Shown here: piece by piece, positions 1 through 4,436 of the stretch | Numbering within the stretch: the first letter of the stretch is position 1 | How the letters are laid out: each line of letters starts with the position of its first letter | Assembly: GCA_902783705.1 (NCBI GenBank) | Contig: CACZSA010000364.1 | Span: 1-5,849 of the forward strand | Source of the DNA: an uncultured Ruminococcus sp. | GTDB lineage: Bacteria; Bacillota; Clostridia; Oscillospirales; CAG-272 | DNA: 5,849 nucleotides | Direction of reading: 5' to 3' | The notes under the pieces: model-generated | What the model saw: only the letters and a program-made list of their open reading frames with translations | Told to the model about the DNA's origin: nothing | The model's database searches: none | Position numbers and translations under genes: made by a program

Positions 1-111
1 GCCGTAGCGGATGAGGGCGGAGCCGTTCGCGAGTCCGGCCATCTTGCCGGTTTCGATGACGAGCGGTCTTCCGGCGAAGTCGTAGGAGAACGTCTTGTAC
101 TTCTCGAACAT
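1..111 (-). CDS. pnp: Polyribonucleotide nucleotidyltransferase (PNPase), N-terminal 37 codons only
   Basis: The minus-strand frame starts at ATG 111-109 and stays open to the window edge, giving 37 residues that begin MFEKYKTFSYDFAGRP and continue with ETGKMAGLANGSALIRYG. The pattern of a short basic start, 'AGRPLVIETGKMA' and 'ANGS.L.RYG' is the beginning of the first RNase PH-like domain of PNPase, the phosphorolytic 3'-5' exoribonuclease of the cytoplasmic mRNA decay machinery. An AAAGG Shine-Dalgarno lies 8 nt upstream of the ATG. The gene follows rpsO on the same strand after 209 nt, the widely conserved rpsO-pnp order, which supports the call despite the short fragment. Nothing can be said about the catalytic core, KH or S1 domains, which lie outside the window. 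Confidence 0.88.
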   Translation of the reverse strand, partial: MFEKYKTFSYDFAGRPLVIETGKMAGLANGSALIRYG

Positions 112-148
112 AGTATCTGCCTTTCGATAAAATAAAATTTCAAGTTCG

Positions 149-231
149 CCGCACCGCTTCAGCTCAGCATTTAAACAGCGGTCCGGGTCCCGGGCATCTG
201 TTTAACTGCTGATCCGGGCGGTTCGGTGCGG
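149..231 (-). promoter_or_regulatory. Long structured RNA hairpin in the rpsO-pnp spacer (candidate pnp leader / RNase III target)
   Basis: An outer 8-bp perfect stem pairs 149-156 with 224-231. Inside it, 164-178 pairs with 198-212 over 15 positions with a single mismatch (170/206). The inner loop contains CCGG-GTC-CCGG, which can pair further. The structure ends about 37 nt before the pnp start codon on the transcribed strand and is not followed by a U run, so it does not look like a terminator. In E. coli a double-stranded pnp leader is cut by RNase III and then used by PNPase to repress itself; a matching role here is inferred only from position and shape. Confidence 0.6.
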
Positions 232-247
232 GGCGGAGACAGCAAGA

Positions 248-289
248 TGCCGCGGCGGAATGTCTCGCCTTGAAACATCCGCCGCAGCA
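248..289 (-). repeat. GC-rich hairpin just downstream of rpsO
   Basis: GCGGCGGA (252-259) pairs with TCCGCCGC (278-285). TGT (261-263) pairs with ACA (275-277) around a one-base bulge at 260, and TGC (248-250) pairs with GCA (287-289) after one mismatch. That makes a stem of about 14 bp with an 11-nt loop. It starts about 31 nt after the rpsO stop codon on the transcribed strand. There is no U tract after it, so it more likely protects the rpsO 3' end or acts as a weak attenuator or processing site than as a full intrinsic terminator. Confidence 0.5.
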
Positions 290-320
290 CGAGTGTCGCG
301 TACGCAGGGGAGAGAAGCGG

Positions 321-587
321 TTATCTTCTCAGGCCGAGCTTTTCGACGATGGCGCGGTAGCGCTCGATGTCATTGTTCTGGAGGTAACGGAGAAGGTTGC
401 GTCTGTGGCCGACCATCTTGTTCAGACCGCGGCGGGAGTGGTTGTCCTTCTTGTTGACCTTGAGGTGCTCGGTGAGGGTCTGGATGCGGTAGGTGAGGAT
501 CGCGATCTGGACTTCCGGAGAACCGGTGTCGCCTTCGTGAACCTTGTACTGCTCGATGAGTTCCTGCTTCTTTTCCTTCGTGATCAT
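321..587 (-). CDS. rpsO: 30S ribosomal protein S15
   Basis: This 88-residue protein is the usual full length for S15, the primary 16S rRNA-binding protein of the central platform of the small subunit. The S15 signature is plain: HEGDTGSPEVQ (17-27), then HLKVNKKDNHSRRGL (41-55) and a VEKLGLRR tail (81-88). His41, Asp48 and Ser51, the residues that contact helix 22 of 16S rRNA in known S15 proteins, are all present. The start is supported by GAAAGGA (605-599) upstream, although the spacer of 11 nt is on the long side. A strong promoter lies about 125 nt upstream, so the message carries a long leader, and pnp follows on the same strand. S15 represses its own translation in several bacteria, so autoregulation is likely, but the site is not proven here. 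Confidence 0.98.
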   Translation of the reverse strand: MITKEKKQELIEQYKVHEGDTGSPEVQIAILTYRIQTLTEHLKVNKKDNHSRRGLNKMVGHRRNLLRYLQNNDIERYRAIVEKLGLRR

Positions 588-704
588 GGGTGTGGGTATC
601 CTTTCACCATATAAATTTTTAATGATTCCCGAAGCTCAGCGACCGGCGGGTGAAAACGTCCCGGGGAGGGACCATGTTCCGGAGACCGGGAAACGGGCAA
701 TCCA
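588..704 (-). promoter_or_regulatory. rpsO 5' leader, candidate S15 autoregulatory RNA
   Basis: Between the predicted transcription start (about 704) and the rpsO ATG lies a leader of about 117 nt. Two helices share the same strand and cannot form together: GTCCC/GGGAC (658-662 with 668-672) and TCCCGG/CCGGGA (659-664 with 686-691). A weaker CCCG/CGGG pairing joins 628-631 with 647-650. The stretch before the Shine-Dalgarno (606-627) is A/T-rich and unstructured. Leaders of this length before rpsO bind S15 in other bacteria, but the folds differ between lineages and I cannot match this one to a known class. Confidence 0.4.
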
Positions 705-710
705 ACGTAC

Positions 711-739
711 ATTATAGCACAGATTTTCTTCTTTGTAAA
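711..739 (-). promoter_or_regulatory. Strong sigma-70/sigma-A promoter of rpsO-pnp
   Basis: On the minus strand TTTACA (739-734) is followed by exactly 17 bp and a perfect TATAAT (716-711), preceded by TGC, which makes an extended -10. Transcription should begin near 704. The strength fits a ribosomal protein gene. Confidence 0.87.
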
Positions 740-813
740 GACCAATTCCGAAAGAAACTGCAAAAAAATGCGCACATTTGAAGCCGATTTTCCGTCGCGT
801 TGCCCGTCTTCAT

Positions 814-838
814 AAAAATTCAATAATTTTTCATGAAA
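814..838. promoter_or_regulatory. Candidate operator: two overlapping A/T-rich palindromes upstream of the MarR gene
   Basis: AAAAATT-CAAT-AATTTTT (814-831) is an inverted repeat with perfect 7-bp arms, and TTTCATGAAA (829-838) is a perfect 10-bp palindrome overlapping its end. Both lie just upstream of the -35 box at 844-849. MarR-family dimers bind A/T-rich palindromes of about this size, commonly in their own promoters. A small GTG...CAC dyad (863-865/873-875) also spans the -10 box. Binding is inferred. Confidence 0.35.
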
Positions 839-843
839 TGCGG

Positions 844-872
844 ATGACTCCCGTTGTCGGACGTGGTACAAT
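844..872 (+). promoter_or_regulatory. Promoter of the MarR-family gene
   Basis: ATGACT (844-849, four matches to TTGACA) is separated by 17 bp from TACAAT (867-872), which carries the extended -10 TGG just before it. The start of transcription would fall near 879. This places the upstream in-frame ATG at 882 almost at the 5' end of the message and supports the later start at 909. Confidence 0.65.
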
Positions 873-895
873 CACCGTATCATGAACCGATTTCC

Positions 896-902
896 GGGAG
901 GA
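896..902 (+). promoter_or_regulatory. Ribosome binding site that fixes the MarR start at 909
   Basis: GGGAGGA (896-902) lies 6 nt before ATG 909-911. The in-frame ATG at 882 has no room for a ribosome binding site if transcription begins near 879. Confidence 0.8.
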
Positions 903-908
903 ACTCCT

Positions 909-1370
909 ATGCTTGAAGACCATATCATGCGCATTACCGACAAGATCCATCTGCAGTTCTACCGGAGACTGTTTTCCATCATCAAGGAGCGCGAGGGTTC
1001 GCTCACCGCGATGGAGGTCTTCGCCGTGGAGGTGATCCACTCCCTCGGCACGCCGACCGTCAGCGAATTCGCGGACTTCCTCGGCATCTCCCGCCCCGGC
1101 GCGTCCTATAAGGTGGCTTCGCTGATCCAGAAAGGCTACGTCGTCAAGGAGGCCTCGGAGGACGACAAGCGCGAATTCCGCCTGCGCCTCACCGAGAAGT
1201 ATTATAATTATATCGGCCTGTACGAGGACGGCGTCAAGGCGTATGTCCGCGAGGTCGAGGGCCAGTTTACCGAGGATCAGCTCCGCTCCTTCGACGGCAT
1301 CCTCTCGAAGGTCGAGAGCAAGATCGACGAGGCCGAGCCGCTCATCCGCCGCGCCGACCTTCAAGAGTGA
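909..1370 (+). CDS. MarR-family winged-helix transcriptional regulator
   Basis: The 153-residue protein has the length and build of a MarR regulator, a dimeric DNA-binding protein that usually represses its own and nearby promoters and lets go when it binds a small ligand. Helices of the dimer interface flank a winged helix-turn-helix: the recognition region is about residues 48-75 (PTVSEFADFLGISRPGASYK onward), and the wing is about 77-96, containing the MarR-typical 'EDDKREFRLRLTEK' (84-97; compare the family's DxRxxxLxLT). The C-terminal helices (98-150) are charged and amphipathic. The start at 909 is chosen over 882 because of the ribosome binding site. The gene stands alone: rpsO is divergent and ogt is convergent, so its clearest target is itself. 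Its last 29 bp overlap the end of ogt on the other strand. No redox cysteine is present, so an OhrR-like peroxide sensor is unlikely; the ligand cannot be told. Confidence 0.9.
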   Translation: MLEDHIMRITDKIHLQFYRRLFSIIKEREGSLTAMEVFAVEVIHSLGTPTVSEFADFLGISRPGASYKVASLIQKGYVVKEASEDDKREFRLRLTEKYYNYIGLYEDGVKAYVREVEGQFTEDQLRSFDGILSKVESKIDEAEPLIRRADLQE

Positions 1371-1803
1371 GCAGATATTCCTTCGCCTCCGCCCCGAGCA
1401 CATAGCCGCCGCACCTCCCCGCCGCCGTCACCCGGTGACACGGCACGAGGAGCAGGACGGGATTTGCCCGGCAGGCCGATCCCACCGCCCGGGACGCACC
1501 GGTATGCCCGATCCGCCGCGCGATCTCCCCGTAGGAGCACGTCTCTCCGAAGGGGATTTTTTCTATTTCCGCCCAGACCCTCCGCCGAAATCCCGTCCCG
1601 GGAAGCGAGAGGGGGAGCGAAAAGGACTCCCGCTCCCCTCTGAAATATTCGCCGAGCTGTTCCCGGAGTTCTTCGCCGAGCGCGCGTTCCTCCCCGGACG
1701 GATCCGATACTCCCGCCTCGAAGACGCCGAGCCTGCGGATCGCTCCGCCGTCGATCTGTGCCGTGAGGATCCCGACGGGCGTTTCGATTCTCTCGTACAG
1801 CAT
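1342..1803 (-). CDS. ogt: Methylated-DNA--[protein]-cysteine S-methyltransferase (O6-alkylguanine-DNA alkyltransferase)
   Basis: The protein (153 residues) removes alkyl groups from O6-alkylguanine and O4-alkylthymine in DNA by transferring them irreversibly to its own cysteine. The alkyl acceptor is Cys122 in PCHRV (121-125). The active-site surroundings are complete: FGETCSYGEIA (85-95), the arginine-finger/helix segment SRAVGSACRANP (104-115) and GGYVLGAEAKEYLLTLE (132-148). An N-terminal domain starting LYERIETPVGILTA replaces any Ada regulatory domain, so this is the Ogt/AGT form. The frame extends further upstream to about 2082, but the start at 1803 is the one giving the family's N-terminus. 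That ATG overlaps the stop of the upstream gene (TAATG) and has only a weak GGAAA-like ribosome binding site, so translation by re-initiation is likely. The length is at the short end for the family, but no motif is missing. It is the last gene of the operon. Confidence 0.95.
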   Translation of the reverse strand: MLYERIETPVGILTAQIDGGAIRRLGVFEAGVSDPSGEERALGEELREQLGEYFRGERESFSLPLSLPGTGFRRRVWAEIEKIPFGETCSYGEIARRIGHTGASRAVGSACRANPVLLLVPCHRVTAAGRCGGYVLGAEAKEYLLTLEGRRGG

Positions 1804-3152
1804 TATTTCCGCGTGAGTGCCAGGGTGCGCTTCGCCAGCTCGTCGACCTCGACGGTGTTGTAGCCCTCGATCGAGGTGTAGAGCCGCTTCTCGAACGGGG
1901 CATACCAGTAGGGATCGATTCCCGCGCCGCCGTTGCGGATCCCGATGATCGAGCCGACCGTCGCGCCGTTGCAGTCCGTATCGAACGCCGTCTGCACCGC
2001 GAGGCAGATCGAGGTCCCGAAGTCGCCGCCTCCGCAGAGCAGGGCCATCGTGACGATCATCGCGTTGGAGTTGGTATAGCACCAGTCGTTCGCCGAATGC
2101 TCGTTGAACTGCGTGTGGATCTCCTCGATGATCTCAGCGGCGGATTTTCCAGCGTCGTAAAGGGCGAGCACGCGCCGCACGTCCGCCGTGAGCCGCGATT
2201 TCGCCGGGATATACGCAAGTCCCGTCTCGATGATCGCGCGGATGTCGTCCTCGACCGCCGCGGCTGCGATCATGGCGGCGATGTACATCTCGCCGTAGAT
2301 GCCGTTTTTTACATGCGAGATCGACGCGTCGCGGAAGGCCATCTCCGCCGCAGTCCGGGGATCGCCGGGATTGATGTAGCCGAAGAGGTCCCCGCGGATC
2401 TGCGCGCCGATCCATTCGCGGTAGGGGTTCTTGCATGTCGCCGTGGCGGGGGGCATGAGCCCGGACGCGATGTTGCGGTAGGCCACGCGTTCCGCCGTGC
2501 AGGTCGCGAAGCACGGGATCCACGACAGCCACGCCTCCGCGACGTCCGAGGGGGTGAAGTCCCGCCCGTAGGACCGCACGAGCTTGAGGGCGAAGGTCGT
2601 GTAGTTTGTGTCGTCGTCGACCGGGGAGGCGTAGTGCACGTTGTCCGCGAAGCAAGCGCCCGTCCAGAGGTGATGCTCCTTCACGAGCTCGTCGGTGAAC
2701 TCCGCCTTCGTGATGTACTTGTGCATCGGATAGTTGTCCGTCGCCTTGAGCACCGGGATCAGACGGTCGCGGCGCCATCCCTCGACGGGCTTTCCGAGCA
2801 GGCATCCGGCGATCCGCCCGATCCACGCGCCGGTCAGCTTGTCGAGGAGCTTATCCTCGTCCGGCACGTCCGGCAGCACGGGCGCGGAGACGGCGGACGG
2901 GGAGGCCGCGAGGATGGATGCGAGATCCGACGGCTCCTCGTAGGGGAAGTCCGGGCGGATCGGCGCGGAGGCCATCACGGCGGCGAGCTCGGTGACGGCT
3001 GCTTCATTCTCGAAGAGGGTATCGTTGTCAAGCGCGCAGAAGCCCTTGACCGCCGCCTCGTATTTCGCGACGTCCCGACCCTCGCGGACGCACTGTTCGT
3101 ATTCGACCTGAATATCCCGACCATACCGGAGCCAGGGCTGATGATACAGCAT
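1803..3152 (-). CDS. ADP-ribosylglycohydrolase (DraG/ARH) family protein
   Basis: The 449-residue protein has the all-helical ARH domain from about residue 98 to the end. Family motifs are in order: GAWIGRIAGCLLGKPVEGW (108-126), the first metal-binding cluster DDDTNYT (179-185), the GDPRTAAEMAFRDA stretch (263-276) followed by GIYGEMYIAAMIAAA, and the second metal-binding cluster FDTDCNGATVGSIIG (390-404). Family members are Mg-dependent hydrolases that cleave ADP-ribose from protein arginine or serine, from DNA or from small ADP-ribosylated molecules; many bacterial members are uncharacterised and may act on other ribosides. The second cluster reads DTDC rather than DTDT. The first 97 residues are a separate N-terminal part without a motif I recognise. 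GGAAGGAG lies 8 nt before the ATG. It follows the TIM-barrel gene by 30 nt and overlaps ogt by one base, so the three genes form one operon. Cytoplasmic: no signal peptide or membrane segment seen. Confidence 0.88.
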   Translation of the reverse strand: MLYHQPWLRYGRDIQVEYEQCVREGRDVAKYEAAVKGFCALDNDTLFENEAAVTELAAVMASAPIRPDFPYEEPSDLASILAASPSAVSAPVLPDVPDEDKLLDKLTGAWIGRIAGCLLGKPVEGWRRDRLIPVLKATDNYPMHKYITKAEFTDELVKEHHLWTGACFADNVHYASPVDDDTNYTTFALKLVRSYGRDFTPSDVAEAWLSWIPCFATCTAERVAYRNIASGLMPPATATCKNPYREWIGAQIRGDLFGYINPGDPRTAAEMAFRDASISHVKNGIYGEMYIAAMIAAAAVEDDIRAIIETGLAYIPAKSRLTADVRRVLALYDAGKSAAEIIEEIHTQFNEHSANDWCYTNSNAMIVTMALLCGGGDFGTSICLAVQTAFDTDCNGATVGSIIGIRNGGAGIDPYWYAPFEKRLYTSIEGYNTVEVDELAKRTLALTRK

Positions 3153-3182
3153 GATAAATTCTCCTTCCTGTGAATCCGGTCC

Positions 3183-3986
3183 TCATCCGAGGAGGGCGCG
3201 GCAGTTTTCGGCAATCTGTTCGTAGGTGTATCCGGCGTGGAGCTCATAGAGGAAGCGGCCCCCGTATCCGACCTCCTCGAGCGCGGCGATGATCGCGGGC
3301 CAGTCGTTCTTTCCCTCGAGCGGGAGCCAGTGCTTCTCGTCGATGAAATCGTAGTCCGAGACGTGCAGGCTGACGATCCGGTCCCCGACGGCGTGGATGT
3401 AGTGGACGTTGTCCTCCCGCAGGCTGTGGTTCGTATCGAACACCACGCGCAGATCCGGGATCGCATCGAGGAAGACGCGCATTTCGTCGGACGTGCGGCA
3501 GAGGCAGGTGCGCGGCAGGTTCTCAAGGCAGAGCGTGACGCCCGCGGCCTTTGCGACATCGGTCAGCTTTCCGATCATCGCGACAGCGCACGCGATCCGC
3601 TCCCCGCGTTCCTCCTCGCGGTAGGGTTCGCCGGACGGATGGATGATCGCCTTTCCGATCCCGGCCCCGCCCGCCGCGCCGATCAGCTCGGACTGGACCG
3701 AAAGGATGTATTTGCGGACTTCCGGATCGGGAGAGGCCGGATCGATCTTCGAGAACGGCCCGAACGGCAGGTGGATCGAGGAGATCGTCACGCCGTGCGC
3801 CTTCGCTTCCGCGGCGATCTCGTTTGCGCGGCGTGGGAAGTCGAGGACGGAGTAGAACGGATCGATCGCGCCGGAGGAGAGCTCGAGCTCGCGGATGCCG
3901 GCGGAGGCGAGGGCATCGAAGGTCTCCCCGTTCATCGCGGCGGGACCGACGGAGAGGGCGAGGGGCCAGTCTTTGCGGTTGGTCAT
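3183..3986 (-). CDS. Sugar phosphate isomerase/epimerase-like TIM-barrel protein (xylose isomerase-like, AP endonuclease 2 fold)
   Basis: The 267-residue protein has the usual length and order of motifs of the COG1082-type barrel. Visible are SIHLPFGPF (70-78, His72), AIIHPSGEPY (113-122, His116), LCLENLPRTC (152-161, Glu155), VVFDTNH (181-187, Asp184 and His187), SLHVSDYDFIDEKHWLP (206-222, His208, Asp211, His219) and LYELHAGY (246-253, Glu249). In this fold Glu, Asp, His and Glu at these strand ends bind a divalent metal and support aldose-ketose isomerisation, epimerisation or related inositol chemistry. The fold is shared with endonuclease IV, but the HWLP motif and the short loops favour the sugar-isomerase branch. 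The ATG at 3986 is preceded by AGAAAGGA at a 7-nt spacing. It is the first gene of the operon with the ADP-ribosylglycohydrolase and ogt. The substrate cannot be read from the sequence. Confidence 0.88.
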   Translation of the reverse strand: MTNRKDWPLALSVGPAAMNGETFDALASAGIRELELSSGAIDPFYSVLDFPRRANEIAAEAKAHGVTISSIHLPFGPFSKIDPASPDPEVRKYILSVQSELIGAAGGAGIGKAIIHPSGEPYREEERGERIACAVAMIGKLTDVAKAAGVTLCLENLPRTCLCRTSDEMRVFLDAIPDLRVVFDTNHSLREDNVHYIHAVGDRIVSLHVSDYDFIDEKHWLPLEGKNDWPAIIAALEEVGYGGRFLYELHAGYTYEQIAENCRALLG

Positions 3987-4060
3987 GGCGGATTCCTTTC
4001 TGAGTCAGTACATGAAGATGTCGGAAGGGTCCCGGCGTGTCCCGGGGATCTTTTTGTCTC

Positions 4061-4089
4061 ATTTTACCATACATGCGGAGGATTTGCAA
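4061..4089 (-). promoter_or_regulatory. Promoter of the TIM-barrel/ADP-ribosylglycohydrolase/ogt operon
   Basis: On the minus strand TTGCAA (4089-4084) is followed after 17 bp by TAAAAT (4066-4061), with an extended -10 TGG directly before it. Transcription would start near 4054, leaving a leader of about 67 nt. That leader contains CCCGG-GACACG-CCGGG, a small hairpin, and no recognisable riboswitch. Confidence 0.7.
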
Positions 4090-4121
4090 GAGTTTTCGGT
4101 GATTTTTGCGGATTCAAACCC

Positions 4122-4151
4122 TTGACAAAAAGGGGAGAAAACGGGTATAAT
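4122..4151 (+). promoter_or_regulatory. Promoter of the T-box/ileS transcript
   Basis: A perfect TTGACA (4122-4127) and a perfect TATAAT (4146-4151) are separated by 18 bp. Transcription would begin near 4158, directly before the T-box leader. Its -35 box is 32 bp from the -35 box of the divergent operon promoter. Confidence 0.93.
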
Positions 4152-4157
4152 AAAGGG

Positions 4158-4395
4158 TGATAACAGAAAAGGCAATGACGGAAAGAGTAGCTGTCCCGGG
4201 GGACCGGGGGCCGCGTCGAAGAGAGCCGGGCAGGGTGGGATCCGGTACGCGGCGGCACGCGAAAATCACTCCCGAGCCGCAGGGTGAAGGCCATGCCCAA
4301 GCCCCCGCCGCAGCCCCGGCGTTACATGGGGACCGTATCGTGCGTGCGGGTGGTATGCAGTTTTTCTGTCCCGGATGACGCCGGGCTTTTTTGTT
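4158..4395 (+). promoter_or_regulatory. T-box riboswitch for tRNA-Ile, transcription-attenuation type
   Basis: The leader senses uncharged tRNA-Ile and lets RNA polymerase continue into ileS when isoleucyl-tRNA is short. Stem I begins with a K-turn-like element: GGC (4171-4173) pairs with GCC (4276-4278), and CGG (4179-4181) pairs with CCG (4272-4274). The loop-E strand AGTA (4186-4189) faces GAA and the specifier ATC (4265-4267), an isoleucine codon. The distal helix CCGCGT/ACGCGG (4211-4216/4247-4252) carries AGAGAGCCGG and CCGG, the usual distal bulge and loop pattern. A further hairpin (4291-4329) is the Stem III candidate. The T-box (4346-4360) contains TGGT (4351-4354), which can pair with the ACCA end of a tRNA with discriminator A, as in tRNA-Ile. 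The antiterminator pairs CGGG (4347-4350) with CCCG (4370-4373) and CAG (4358-4360) with CTG (4366-4368). Confidence 0.92.
4370..4395 (+). terminator. T-box intrinsic terminator
   Basis: CCCGG (4370-4374), a six-base loop and CCGGG (4381-4385) form an all-GC stem followed by C, TTTTTT and GTTTT. Its left arm is the same CCCG used by the antiterminator, so the two structures exclude each other. The stem is short at 5 bp, which suggests somewhat leaky termination. Confidence 0.85.
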
Positions 4396-4436
4396 TTCTG
4401 AATCATCCACGCGAATCCGATTTCAATGGAGGCATC

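Noticed and set aside
814..831. Hairpin as a transcription terminator
   Set aside because: The stem has no G or C pairs and sits upstream of a promoter between divergent genes, where no transcript needs to end.
882..908. Earlier in-frame ATG for the MarR gene
   Set aside because: It falls at about the predicted transcription start with no ribosome binding site, whereas ATG 909 has GGGAGGA 6 nt upstream.
831..1403. 190-codon open frame on the minus strand
   Set aside because: It is antisense to the MarR-family gene, whose winged-helix motifs and ribosome binding site make it the real one.
1804..2082. Possible N-terminal extension of the alkyltransferase
   Set aside because: The extra residues are Arg-rich and lie out of frame over the upstream gene. 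The ATG at 1803 gives the family's normal N-terminus.
2097..3173. 358-codon open frame on the plus strand
   Set aside because: It lies opposite the ADP-ribosylglycohydrolase gene, has a low-complexity Arg/Asp/Gly/Val-rich product with no motif, and is explained by GC-rich codon use of the real gene.
3237..4160. 307-codon open frame on the plus strand
   Set aside because: It is opposite the TIM-barrel gene and runs through the divergent promoter region; the product has no recognisable domain.
4231..4246. AGGGTGGGATCCGG looking like a second T-box core
   Set aside because: It lies in the distal loop of Stem I between the CCGG arms, far from the terminator, so it is part of the normal Stem I apical region.
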